Positions 44,847 through 56,799 of a DNA stretch of 64,000 nucleotides are shown here, in pieces (within the stretch, counting starts at the first letter, position 1; each line of letters opens with the position of its first letter). The position numbers and the translations under genes are program-made. Under the pieces are notes generated by a model. The model did no database searches and was not told the DNA's origin. It was given only the letters and a program-made list of their open reading frames with translations. The DNA is from Clarkia xantiana subsp. parviflora. Taxonomy: Eukaryota; Streptophyta; Magnoliopsida; Myrtales; Onagraceae. The stretch covers positions 2,662,979 through 2,726,978 of the forward strand of contig JAPTYO010000022.1 of NCBI GenBank assembly GCA_036873135.1. The letters run 5' to 3'.

Positions 44847-46213
44847 TAAGTTTATTTCTTTCTAGTAACATGTGTAGAATTTGGTGATCGTTATGGGGAA
44901 AATTTTGAGATTTTTGCATGATTGTCCTTTAATAGTTGGGACATCATATGTAATGGAACATAAAACGGGCAGCTTTATAAAGCGTATTGTTCAAATTATG
45001 AACCATATACATACAAATAAATTTGTGACCCTAAATACGTTGAATCGTTGATACATCACATATCATCATATATAAATAAGAGTTGAGAGAACAAAAAATT
45101 TACGGATTTCTTCGGCTTATTGGTGTTTAATAGTGCCAGTTTGGTTCTATATTCTAAGTCCCTACTTTTTTTATATAGATTGTGACGGTTTTGTAAGATT
45201 TCGGTCAAATCCGGTTTTATAAATAAAAAATAATCCAAACCTGCCAAAATAGTATGGTTTAAACTTTAGAAGGTTTTGATATTTAAAAAAAAAAAAAAAA
45301 AAAACTTTAGAAGGTATTTGACTTTTTTGGAAGCTATGTATGGAACCAAGGTAGGTGACTTTTGGGGGTGAGGACCCAACACAAATTATATATTGGTATA
45401 TAGATGGGATGCATCTGCGATATATATGTGTGAATGTGTGTGTGCGCGCGCGCTATGCATGAGATGATTTGCATTTTATAGCTATCACATTTGGTTGGAG
45501 TTGATTTACTGATTACAAGGTGGAGATGATCAACGAGGGTATGCAAATCCAATGAAACAAACACTGTCCAACCAGGTGATCTTAAAAATAAAAAATAAAA
45601 AAATCTCATGTAGTTATGTTAATGCTCCTCAATTTTAGTACATTTATTAGTATGAATTTTACTTCACAAAAAAGTCATTTTATATGTGATTTTGCAGGAA
45701 TAAATTACATCATGCTAACTTCAAGAACTTAGTTAAATCTATTGGTGCGAATTTTTATCCTCTAAGTGGGGATCCGCGGATTTTGTTGGTATGTTAATTC
45801 ATTAAATTGTTAACATCTCTTCAGTTACAGGTGAGTCTTCATTTCCGAGGCGTCTCTCAATAGATGGTTTTGCTGCTTTTCTGCTTGCTGATTTGTTCTC
45901 TTTTCTCTCATTGATGTCAAACTATCTCATGAGTGAATGACTTAGATGGATGGTTTGATTGCTTATTAATTAGTTTGTTTATTTTGGTTGCAGCTTGCAG
46001 GAGTTGATAGAATAGAGTGAATACACCAAAATGAGTCTACTCCGGAAAAGCTTAATTCACCAAGACGATTCACGACTCTAGGGAAGTATTCGTCAAATGC
46101 AAGCATGTAAATCAGTTGCCTTAAAAAAATCACTTGCCTTGAAGTATAATTTTAATATTCTACACATGTACGGTTTAGCATGTCACTACGCGTGGTTCAA
46201 CACCTATAGTTCA
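44847..46213. other. AT-rich DNA, no gene seen
   Basis: It contains a poly-A run near 45283-45303 and a TG/CG microsatellite near 45430-45455. Near 46175-46206 CACTACGCGTGGTTCAACACC resembles the Helitron-like end at 58693-58722. No coding frame is supported. Confidence 0.4.
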
Positions 46214-46909
46214 TGTTGGATCACGGTGGAACTCCGGTACGGATCTTGACGGCAATCCTAGCTCCTTTGCTCCACGCAATCCTGCAAGAGGGGATAGACC
46301 GGGCGGTGACCCAGAATCCCTCTCCGATGTTTAAATGAGTCTCTCGTATGACTGGCAAGCAATAATCTCAAAGGGTATGTAATTCAACGTAAGTGATCTG
46401 AGGTGACCTCCTGCCCTTTTATAGGCAAGGAGGTGCCTCAGGTACCTGGCGAACCGTTAGGGGTGGTTAGCCCGTATCCCGCTTATCTCGTACACGATCT
46501 TGCGTATCTTAGCCATGCCCCGCGTATCTCGGCCACGATCCGTGTATCTTAACCACGTTCCGTATATCTCGGCCACGCCCCGCATATCTTGGCTTTATCC
46601 TCTGGTAACGAGTCCCGACTCCCGTCGGGGACTCCAGAGTTATCTTGTTGTGTCACCGCTCGGGGCCCCTCGTCATCGTGACAGGGCCAATTATTCTCAG
46701 GGATTCATCATCGGGGCCTTCTCAAAGGCTTCTCATCAGGAGCTTCTAGCTCCAATATCGGGACCGACTCTGTCGGGACCCTGCTTCGTCGGGATTCCCT
46801 TCATCGGGACCCTTCTCCTAGGTCATCTTGACCTTTACTCTGGGCCTGGTGGGCCTGTTTGCCGTTTCCTCGCCGTTAAAGGGCCTGACGGCTATAGTCG
46901 GACCCATCA
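46214..46909 (-). mobile_element. 3' LTR of TE6 (696 bp)
   Basis: On the plus strand it reads from TGTTGGATCACGG to GGACCCATCA. Compared with the other LTR it has T or A in place of C or G at four or five sites, as expected from methyl-C decay. Confidence 0.96.
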
Positions 46910-46922
46910 TTTGCCCCCAAGA
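46910..46922 (-). other. Polypurine tract of TE6
   Basis: On the minus strand CTTGGGGGCAAA lies directly before the 3' LTR, identical to TE4. Confidence 0.88.
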
Positions 46923-47294
46923 CATGAGGGACTTTTAGTTCGTCGTGTCTTCCAACTCCCGATTTTCCAATACTAGAGTCGGGGATCTATTCCTTGGTTC
47001 AGTTACTTAAAGTTATCAGTCTTCTCCTCCACGTTTCCTCAGGGTTTTATGGATAACTGCTATATCCCAAAGGTCTCTTCGGTTTTCTAGTGCATTAAAT
47101 GCAGCAGATGATGGAGTGACGTTTTCGACCCACGTGCCTGATTTTTCGTGCCTGTCCTTTTCTGAAAAGTGCTTTTCAGGCCGTTTCATCATTACGCCCG
47201 TTGTCCTTCTGCACGTTTCATCTCGACGGTCCAGATTAAGACCTTTCGAATTTGACGACTCGGATCGAAGTGTCCTTTCAACTGTCTTCTTCGA

Positions 47295-47302
47295 CTATAA
47301 AA
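47295..47302 (+). promoter_or_regulatory. TATA box of the TE6 antisense gene
   Basis: CTATAAAA (in CTATAAAACCC) lies about 165 bp before the ATG at 47466. The matching site in TE4 is at 29301-29312. The start of the transcript is inferred, not seen. Confidence 0.65.
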
Positions 47303-47465
47303 CCCTAGTCACAGTCACAATTTAACTTTTACCGTCTTCGAATTCTCAAAAGCTCTCTGCGATTCCTCTGCAATTCCAAGCTCTGTGCTTTCGAAGATCC
47401 TTGGAATCTTCTCCGATCATCTTTCCGGCGACATTTCGTTCATCTCTTTCAACCTCTACTCCACC

Positions 47466-50154
47466 ATGTCTGGTAAGGAAACACTCTCCGTTGCTTGTTC
47501 GTCTTTTCCTTTTTAATTTCTTCCAGAATCCCACTGTATTTTCTTGCCCTGGTTGCTTTTCAGACAGCGGTTCCAGCTCCGAGGGGAGAAAACCTTTTAA
47601 ATTTGACTATGCTCCGAATGAAATTTCCACCACTGCTTATGATGCAGCTCTCCGAGAGGGTTGCATCACCATCACCTGGGAACCTCGCTTCCCGTGTGCT
47701 CGACATCGTCCCTCGAGTGACCCTGAGGTTACTCGTCCCCAGAAAGGGGAGGTATTTGTCTCTACGGGACAAATATCAGCGGGGATCAGGTTCCCCTTCT
47801 GCGGTAACCTGGTCGAGCTGTGCCAACACTACCAAACACACCCTACTACCTTCTCTCCTCATGCCATCCGCATTTGGAACGCCTTTCAAGTCCTCTGTCT
47901 CCGACAGAAGTGGGTCTACAGCCTCCAGCTTTTCCGGACTTTCTATGGGCTGAAATGCAACGAGGCGGGGGTTTGCGCCTTCTACCCTCGGATGCCCAAA
48001 TGGAGTAAGCAGCAGCTTGCCCGGCACGGTTGGACCAGTGACACCTGGAATGTGGTCAACGGTCGGGGACTCTTGATTGATACGGGGTCTGACAACAGTA
48101 GCTGGAAGAGGAGCTACTTCTTCATACAACATTCTTCTATCCCTTGGCCTCGGTGGGAGGTGGCAGCAGACCCTCCGCCTGCTTTCCACTCCTATGCTGA
48201 TGAGGACTTCGAGACTCTTCAATTGATCCAGCTTTATCGTTGGGGGGAGTCTTACACTCCCCTCAATGCTAACTCTCTGGTGGAGCGGGACCTGGTGCAC
48301 ACCGGGGTCCGACTCCTCAGTATTGTCTCTGGGGGGCAGCTCTTCGACGGCCCTTCTAGCGTGGTCCCTTGGGTAAAATTTCTAACTTTTTCTTCGTTTA
48401 TTGTTTGCAGCCAAGAAGGTGTCTGTGTTGACCGATTTATTCCTTAAGCAGGGGGAGACCGACGCTGTCCGCCCCTCGCGGAAGAGGAAGTCTGCCAAGA
48501 AGGCTGCTACTGCCAGGTCGGGGTCTCCTTCAACGGAGCAGCCCAAGCGGCCCCGGGTGGATCTGGACCAACTCTTCGAGGTCCAGAATGCTGAAGAAGG
48601 TAAACAACTCCGACTCGCTATTAAATCGTATAAAAGGATGGTTCCGTCGGACTTGATTTCCTCGACCAAGAAGGGCCGAATTGCCGATGTCAAAAGGATT
48701 CTTCGAGGTGAAACTCCCCGAGTCTTGAAGGCAGGCTATTATCACTATCGCGGGAAGGATCAATACGTCTCCCGACGTATCATTTGGTGTAAGAATCCCG
48801 ATGAACTTCCTGACTACCTATCTGAAGCTCTTCATCCTCCAGGTGCAGGTCGCTCGGGAGCTTCCTCGGGTGCTGCCGCTTCTGCAGATGCACCGCCTTC
48901 AGCGGGGGTGCCTTCCTCAGCTGGAGAGAAGGCACCATCTGGTGAACAGTTTCGCCAGGTGGAGACTCTGGACTCCTCCGAGGAGACCGGCGGGGTTGAC
49001 CCCCCTCAGCAGCGTCGGAAGGCGAGGCAATCCCCCTTGAAACCAACCCCTCAGGGGCCGCCTCCCTCGTCTTCTCCACAGCAGCGGGAGCTTTCTCCTA
49101 TCCATGACTTCTCTCCCTCCCCTGTCCGGGCTGAGACGGAGATGTGCCCCTCTCTTCCCCGTCCCATCTCTCCCATGGCTCTCGATGGGGACTTCTACAG
49201 GCCCTTCAACCCTTCACAGGCCGATGCCCCCTGGGCTCCGATCCAGACGCTCCAGGGAGTCCCGCTCACGCAAGGGGAACAGGACCAAGAACTGGCCCTG
49301 CATCTGCTGGCGGGTTCCATCCTGCCTTCTATGCGACATCTGATTCACCTCAATCGGACGCATATGCAGCGGGACGTCAAGGGTATGGCTATACGCCGCA
49401 TCGAGGTGAGACTTCGCTTTTTCTGGTTGATCGATAAATCGGGTCTTCTGTCCTTCTAACACTTTTTCCCTTTTGATTTCTGGAGCTTGGGGAATACAAC
49501 CGCCTCATCGGGTATGTCATTGCCTACGATGAGGCCCGGGAGCGGGACCGAGGAGTCCGTGAGCAGCTTCAGGCGGATCTCAAGGCCTCCCAGTCTTCGC
49601 GGGGGAAGCTGGCCAAGGAGCTGGCTGTCCTCAATGAGAAGATTCGGAGCCTTCAGCAGCAGATCGCGGACTTCGAGGGGCTCTTGAGGCAAGAGCGGCA
49701 GGAGCGGGGGGCAGTCGTGGATCGACTGACCCAGGAGAAGAAGGCCGCCGAGGACCAGCTGGTCTTCGAAAAGAAGGCTCTGGAGGAGCTGATCGCGGGG
49801 TTCCCGGCACGGCTGGCCGAAGCGGAGGCCAAGGGTCGGGAGGACTATCGGAAGTCGGAGGGCTTCCAAGCTGACGCCCTGAAGTTCTTCGGCGCGGAGG
49901 TGGAGAACACTCTCTTCAACGCCGTTGAGGAGCTCCACCTGGAGTACGGGGACGCCATCAATTTCGACAAGTCTCCTTCCCTCGCTCCCTTTGCGAAGAA
50001 GTACTTTGCTCTTTCCGAGGAGAGTGATGGGGGGAGTACCCCCGTAATTGTTGAAGACGTCTCTGAGCTTCCAAGTGCGGACGCCCCGACAGCCAATCCT
50101 CCCGAAGCCAATCCTGTGGACCCCTCTGCTGCTGCTGACAAGGACCAAGCTTGA
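47466..50154 (+). CDS. Antisense gene of TE6, open, four exons, 824 residues
   Basis: Exons by GT-AG rules are 47466-47472, 47564-48372, 48416-49405 and 49486-50154, 2475 nt in one frame. The third exon needs an acceptor at CCAAG, five bases after the more usual-looking GCAG; the latter would give a quick stop. Residues 3-272 form a folded-looking region (EISTTAYDAALREGCITITW, THPTTFSPHAIRIW, FRTFYGLKCNE, FYPRMPKWSKQQ, LIQLYRWGESYTPLNANSLVERDLV), resembling the Pfam putative gypsy-type transposon family PF04195 from memory. Then come a KRKSAKK basic patch, a Pro/Ser-rich middle, and in exon 4 a coiled coil (ERDRGVREQLQADLKASQ onward, about 100 residues) and an acidic, Pro/Ala-rich tail ending DKDQA. 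No catalytic motif is seen and its role is unknown. It lies opposite to pol between the 3' LTR and the repeat block. TE4 has the same gene, broken. Confidence 0.82.
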
Positions 50155-50309
50155 ATGCTTTTATCTTTTTAAAGTCCTTGTATCCTCTTTTTTTGCGTTG
50201 TTGTCGGGCCTTCGAGCCCTTTATCAATATTAGACTCCTTTAATTCTGATCTTTTGTTGCACTTCTCCGAGTGACTTTCTTCGATTCTCATACGTCCTTC
50301 CCGACGAGT

Positions 50310-51165
50310 TAATAACTTGCACCCCTTAGGGCGACTTAGCATCGAGTGCATCACTTAAGACGACTTAGTTCTTAGCTGCCGAAACCTCGACACTTTAAGA
50401 AATTTTCGTACGTCCTTTCCGACGATTTAATAGCTTGCACCACTTAAGGCGACTTAACATCGGGTGCATCACTTAAGACGGCTTTCGGATACTTAGAATA
50501 AACCTAAGTATTTGTGTACCACCTAAGGCGGCTTTCCTCGCGCACCACTGAAGGCGACTTAACATCGTGCACCCCTGAAGGCGACTTTCGGATACTTAGA
50601 ATAAGTCTAAGTATTGTGCACCACTTAAGGCGGCTTTCATCGTGCACCACTGAAGGCGACTTTCGGATACTTAGAATAAGTCTAAGTATTGTGCACCACT
50701 TAAGGCGGCTTTCATCGTGCACCACTGAAGGCGACTTTCGGATACTTAGAATAAGTCTAAGTATTGTGCACCACTTAAGGCGGCTTTCATCGTGCACCAC
50801 TGAAGGTGACTTTCGGATACTTAGAATAAGTCTAAGTATTGTGCACCACTTAAGGTGGCTTTCATCGTGCACCACTGAAGGTGACTTTCATCGTGCACCA
50901 CTGAAGGCGACTTTCATCGTGCACCACTGAAGGCGACTTTCTTTCGTGCACCGCTGAAGGCGACTTTTACACTTAGCATAAATCTAAGGACAAATCTTAT
51001 TTGGAAGCGACCTCTTTATTAATTGGCATAAGATAAGCTTACATCGAATTAAACGATAAACAGCATACACCACTTAAGGCGATTTTACATCGGGCACCAC
51101 TTAAGGCGACGTTATCGGGCACCACTTAAGGCGACTTTCTCGGGCACCACTTAAGGCGACTTTCT
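50310..51165 (-). repeat. Tandem repeat block between antisense and pol ends of TE6
   Basis: Words CACCACTTAAGGCGAC and CACCACTGAAGGCGAC recur about twenty times. A 75-bp higher-order unit, with GGATACTTAGAATAAG at 50590, 50665, 50740 and 50815, is repeated almost without change. Each 75-bp unit has a perfect 8-bp stem ATACTTAG-AATAAGT-CTAAGTAT. On the minus strand the core reads CGCCTTAAGTGGTG, the same as the 23-bp repeat of TE4. Confidence 0.92.
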
Positions 51166-54100
51166 TCAAGCATGGTGTTTCTTCAAGTGTTCGCCACTGA
51201 AGGAATGCTTTAACGGTCTGCCATCGAGGTCTTCCAACTTGTATGCGTTCGGAGCTGGCATCCCCACGACCTTATAAGGTCCTTCCCATTTTGGTGACAT
51301 CTTGTTGATTCGGTCCAAAAGGGTGAACTCGTTGCGACGCCAAACCAGCTCCCCGACGAAGAACTGTCGGGACTTCACTCGCCGATTATAGTACCTGGCC
51401 GTCGCTAAGCGCATGCGTGCTTGGACTTCATCGGCTTCCCGCCTTTTCTCTTCAAGTAGGTCCAAGTCCAGACGTCTTACTTCATCGTTCGTTAGGGGCT
51501 CGTAATATCTCATCCGATGGGATGCCACAGCTACCTCCACAGGAGCGACAGCTTCCGTGCCATAAACATGGCCAAACGGAGTCTCCCCTGTTGATCGTTT
51601 GGGTGTCGTTCTAACAGCCCAAAGTACATTTTCCAGTTCGTTCAGCCATTTGCCCTTCAAGGCATAGACCCTCTTCTTCAGGCCATCCATCACGATTTTG
51701 TTGGCTGACTCCACCTGGCCATTAGTCTGAGCATGGCGTACGGAGGCGGTCCGATGCTCGACATTCAGTTCTTCCAGATACTCCCTCACCTGAGAGCCGT
51801 TAAACGGTGGGCCATTGTCGCTGATCACCACCTTAGGAATCCCGTATCTGGACACGATGTGGGTTTGGAGGAACTTGACGATCTGGTTCCCCGTTGTTCT
51901 GGCCAATGCCTTTGCCTCTATCCATTTCGAAAAATAATTGATAGCTACAAGTAAATACTTACATTGTCCTTGTGCTTGTGGAAGAGGTCCCACCAAGTCG
52001 ATGCCCCACTGCGCGAAGGGCCAAGCGCTGTTGATGGATGTCAGATTAGCAGCCGGAGCCACGATACTCGGGGCGTACCTCTGGCACGCGTCGCATGATC
52101 GGACCAACGTCGTTGCTTCTTTGTTCATCGTGGGCCAATAGTAGCCCAAGTTCAACACCTTCCTCAGAATGGATCGGGCCCCTTCGTGACAAGCCGCGAT
52201 CCCCTCATGCATTTCCTTCAGGATTCGGTTGGTGTCGGGTCCTGCTACACACTTCAGGTACGGAGTCGAGAACCAGCCCTTTTTGTACAGCTGATTGTCC
52301 AGCATCACATAATTAGACGCGATCCGACATATCCTGTCTGCTGCTACTTTATCCTCGGGGACTGCCCCCGTAGTCAGATACGCGACTATCGGGGTCATCC
52401 AAGTGGGCTCCTCCTCCGATTTTGCTTCAACGGTGCACACCTGCGTGGGGTCGATGTTTGACAAGATCACCTTCTCCAGGAAGTGCACCTTCCGATTTTC
52501 TTCTAAGGGTGCCCCCAGGGCAAATTTGCTCAAGGCGTCTGCCTCTCCGTTTTCCTCCCTCGGAATAGCCTCGATATCGAAGCTTTTGAAGCTCTCTCTC
52601 AGGGTTTGTACCTCTCGCAGATACTTCTTCATTATCGGGCTCCTCGCTTCGTATCGCCCTTGGACCTGGTTCACGATTAACGCCGCGTCGCACTTCACTC
52701 TCAAGTGATCAATTCCAGTGCCTTTAGCGATTTTTAGGCCCGTGATAAGAGCTTCGTACTCCGCTTCATTGTTCGTGGCCTTGAATGTTAAAGCCAAGGC
52801 GTATCGGAGAGGTTCACCTTCTCCTGGTGGTATCAACAAAAAGCCCGCTCCTGATCCGTCTGAACTCGCGGAGCCATCCGTGTACATCTCCCAGATATCT
52901 TCCTTGTTTGGCTGTTCTGATTGCTCTGCCCTCTCTGGTTGTTCTTCTGTCGGGACCTCCATGGTTGCCCCCTCTACAGGGCCTGTTTCTTCTAGATCGG
53001 GGGCTGTAGATTATGCTATAAAGTCCGCCAATGCCTGGCCTTTGATTGCCGTTCTTGGAGCAAAGTGTATTCGAAACTCACTGAGCTCTACTGCCCATTT
53101 CACCAATCTCCCCGACGCATCCGGTCGGTTCAAAAAATGCTTCAAAGGCTGGTTCGTTAGCACGGTGATCTCGTGTGCGTGGAAATATGGCCTTAGCTTC
53201 CGAGCAGTAATTATCAACGCAAAGAGGTACTTCTCAACGGCGGGATAGTTCAATTCAGATTTGGCAAATGCGTTGCTTACATAATAGACGGGGACTTGAT
53301 TACCCTCGACAACCTTTACTAACACAGAGCTAATGGCAAATTCAGAAACAGCCAAATAAAGGAAGAGCGGCTCGCCTGGAACCGGTTTCGCCAGCGGCGG
53401 GAGTGTGCGAAGATGCTGCTTGAGTGCTTGGAACGCCTCTTCACATTTGGCGGTCCATTCGAATTTTTTGTTGGCCCTCAAGACTTCAAAAAACGGCATT
53501 GATCGGTCGCTGGCTTTGGACAAGAAGCGGTTCATTGCAGCTAGTCGGCCATTCAGTACTTGCACCTCCCGATGGTTTATCGGAGACTGCATCTCCTCGA
53601 TTGCCCTTAGCTTCTCCGGGTTCACTTCAATTCCTCGTTGGCTCACCATGAAGCCCAAAAACTTCCCTGAGTGGACTCCGAAGGCGCATTTCGTCGGGTT
53701 CAAGCGAACTTGATGAAGCCTCATCCGCTCAAACGCCATGGTAAGGTTGTGCACGTGATCCTCGGATTGTCGGGACTTCACCAGCATGTCGTCTACGTAA
53801 GCTTCCATGGTTTCTCCCAGCATATCCCCAAACAGCTTGTTCACGCTGGTAGGTTGCCCCGGCGTTGATCAACCCGAAAGGCATGACATCGTAGTGATAG
53901 ATGTCGCTGTCTGCATAAAACGCAGTGTGGGGGGCGTCTTCCTTGGCCATCTTGATCTGGTTGTAGCCTGAATACGCATCCATGAAGCTCAGCAGCTCAT
54001 GTCCCGACGTGGCATCCACCAGCTGGTCAATCCTCGGAAGCGGGTAGCAGTCCTTCGGGCAGGCTTTGTTCAAGTCGCGGAAGTCCACGCACATTCGCCA

Positions 54101-56745
54101 CTTCCCGTTAGTCTTCTTCACCAGCACTGGGTTGGCGACCCAAGTCTGGAATCGGAGCTCCTTGATGAAACCAGCATCGAGCAACCTGCCCACCTCCTGC
54201 TGGATCGCGATCTTCTTATCCGTGCCCATCGGACGCCTTTTCTGCGTGATAGGCTTGATCGCGGGATCTATCTTCAGCTCGTGTACGATCACGTCGGGGC
54301 TGATTCCTGGCATATCGCTGGGCGACCAAGCAAACAGCTCCTTGAACTCCTTCAGTAGCTCCACCAATTTTTGGGCTGTCTCTTCAGTAAGAGCAGACCC
54401 GATTTTCACCTTCCTTTGGGGTCCATCGATCTCGACTTCTTTCAGATCTTCCACGGGGGCGGGACGCCCAAACTCTTCTCTGGGATCTGTGTCTGTCTGG
54501 AGGACAGTCATGGCCTCTCGCCTCCTCCTCCGGGTGGCATTAACATAGCATTTTCGAGAAGCCACCTGGTCGCCCTTGACTTCTCCGACCCCGTGGTCAG
54601 TCGGGAACTTCATCTTCTGGTGCACAGTCGAGGCAACCGCCATCAGGGGATTGATGGTGGTTCTCCCGATAATTGCGTTGTAGGTCCCCGCAGAATCAAC
54701 CACGACAAATTCCACATTCCTCCTTTCCGACTTCCACCCACTGCCAAACTCCACTGGTAAGGTGAGTACTCCCAGCGGGTAAGAAGTTGAGCCAGAAAAC
54801 CCGACCATCGGGAAGTTTGCTTCCTTCAGATCCTTCTTCGTCTTCCCCGTGGCTTCCAGCGCGTCCATGAATAGAATGTCGGAGGAGCTCCCTCCGTCGA
54901 TTAGGATTCTCTTCATCTCGAACCCATCTACGTCCAGGGTTACCACCAGGGCATCGTCATGCGGAGTCTCCACGCCTATGAGGTCCTCGGATGAGAAGGA
55001 GATCACCATCTCTTCCTTCAGGGTCCAGGATCGGGACCTCTTACCCAGCACCACCGCCGTAGGGATTCTAGAGGCATAGACCTCTCGAGCGGATGAGGTA
55101 TCTCCTCCAGCAGCAAATCCTCCATGAATCACGTTGATGACTCGTCTTTCTTTGCGAACACCAGATGACTCTGGATCAGTTCTCTTCTTCTTCGGGGACC
55201 GATCGCGGGATCGGGAACGGGACCGCGACCGAGACCGAGAGCGGGACCTGCAGCGTTTGTCCCCGACAAACTCCTTGAGCTTTCCCTTCTGGATTAGCTT
55301 CTCAATCTCCTTCTTCAGCTCCCGACAGTGATTGGTGTCGTGGCCATTTGCGCGGTGAAATCGGCAATAGCGATCTGTGCGGGACCCGAGGAATTCTCCA
55401 TCTTTCTTCGGGGGGTATCTGGAGATACCTTGTCGTTCCATGACTGTCAGCACTTCCGCCATGGAACAATTGAGAAGAATGTCGAGATCTTCCCGCTTGT
55501 CCTTCCTTGAAGAACGTCTGTCGTCCCTCCGATCCGGACGACCTCGATTCTTGCTGCTGTCGGGTTTACCCTTTGACTTACGATCGTCGAAAGGTTTATT
55601 CGACTGCTTCCCTTTATTTGACTTTGGGGGCTCCAGTTCTCCCGCAGCTATCTTGGACTCCTGGACATCAATCTGTCGCTTCACCCTCTTCTGCAAAGCC
55701 TCCATATTCCACACAGCCTTCTCAGCCACGCTGTGCATCAAGTCGGAGCCATAGGGGGCTGTCAGGTTCCGAATAAAGGTGCGGATGGTCTCGCCTTCCG
55801 AGATTTCCTCGTCTATCTCTGCTACGCTGGCAATGTACCGCTGGTAATAGTGTGCCAGCGACTCGTCGGGCCTCTGCACCACCTGGGTTAGAGACCTTAC
55901 GCTCTTCAACAAACGTCTGCGGCCCTGGTATTGTCGAATGAAGCCGCCGTGCATGTCCGCCCAACAGGTAATGCAACTTGGGGGCAGGCTGAAGAACCAG
56001 GTCAGGGCTCTTTCTCCGAGTGTGTTTGGGAACAGTGTACACACTATATCTTCATTCGGGGCTCTACCCAGACACGCCATAAGATGCTTCTGAACATGAC
56101 GGACTGGATCTCCTTCGCCATCATATTCCTTAATCTCGGGGATACCCAGCCAGGTGGGGCGAGGGTGTCTATTAGTCGGGGAACGAAGGGATGAGTGGAT
56201 CGATCCCTCAGCTCCGACACCAGCGGCTTCTGTTCTCCCATACAGATGTTCACGATTTTTACCACCTGGTCGGGAGTAATGGGACCATTCAGGGGAATGG
56301 TCCTGTTCTGTACTGGTCCTGGCCCATCAACCACGAACTTTTCCGGCTGACCAGTTGCCCTACCTCTGTCCTGGCCTCGGGGCGGGGCTTCCTGCGCATT
56401 CTGACCCTCTGTTGGTAGGGTTGCTTCCTCTAGAGGGGGCATCTCCTCCTGCCTCCTCGCAGCCTCCCTTCGGTCCAAAAGAGCCTCGACAGCTGCCAGA
56501 AACATGGGCATGGCTTCGGCCACGGCCCTCGTCAAATCTGCAGCTGGGGGAGCCTCCTGCCCCCTGTTATCCTGGTGTTGAGGGGCGACGTCTTCGGGAT
56601 GCGATCCATTGTGTCCTCCTGTCTGGGAGAGCTCAGCCGGGGGATGGTTCTGGTTTTCCCCTTGTTCCGGTACTGAATTCAGGTTCGTTGCAGCGGGGTG
56701 ACGGGAACCACCAGATTGTCCTCTCTTGTTCTTGCCAGCCGCCAT
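51166..56745 (-). pseudogene. Gag-pol of TE6, three lesions
   Basis: Start MAAGKNKRGQSGGSRHPAA at 56745. Lesion 1: one base is missing near 56150 after TLAPPG, shifting the frame; the capsid continues in the frame from 56080. The knuckle CRFHRANGHDTNHC, an RS-rich linker (about 55195-55255), a DGG protease triplet and RT (WRMCVDFRDLNKACP) follow. Lesion 2: about five bases are missing near 53850 after GATYQR, just before YVDDMLVKSR. Lesion 3: a TAA at 53013-53011 between the first RNase H and the archaeal-type RNase H (YTDGSASSDGSGAGF, NNEAEYEAL, GEADALS). Integrase is complete (HEGIAACH, CDACQRYA, GIDLVGPL, ISDNGPPF, GQVESANK) to the TGA at 51166. All other codons are open. The lesions look recent. 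Confidence 0.95.
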
Positions 56746-56780
56746 CGATCGAGTAGAAGGCATATCAGCTTTTTGTAAGT

Positions 56781-56798
56781 TTCCCACAGACGGCGCCA
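56781..56798 (-). other. Primer-binding site of TE6
   Basis: On the minus strand TGGCGCCGTCTGTGGGAA lies one base after the 5' LTR; TE7 has exactly the same 18 bases. Confidence 0.85.
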
Positions 56799-56799
56799 A

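Noticed and set aside
50504..50930. Repeat proteins of 123 and 138 residues on both strands over the TE6 array
   Set aside because: The 75-bp unit is a multiple of three, so any frame without a stop stays open; there is no start context.
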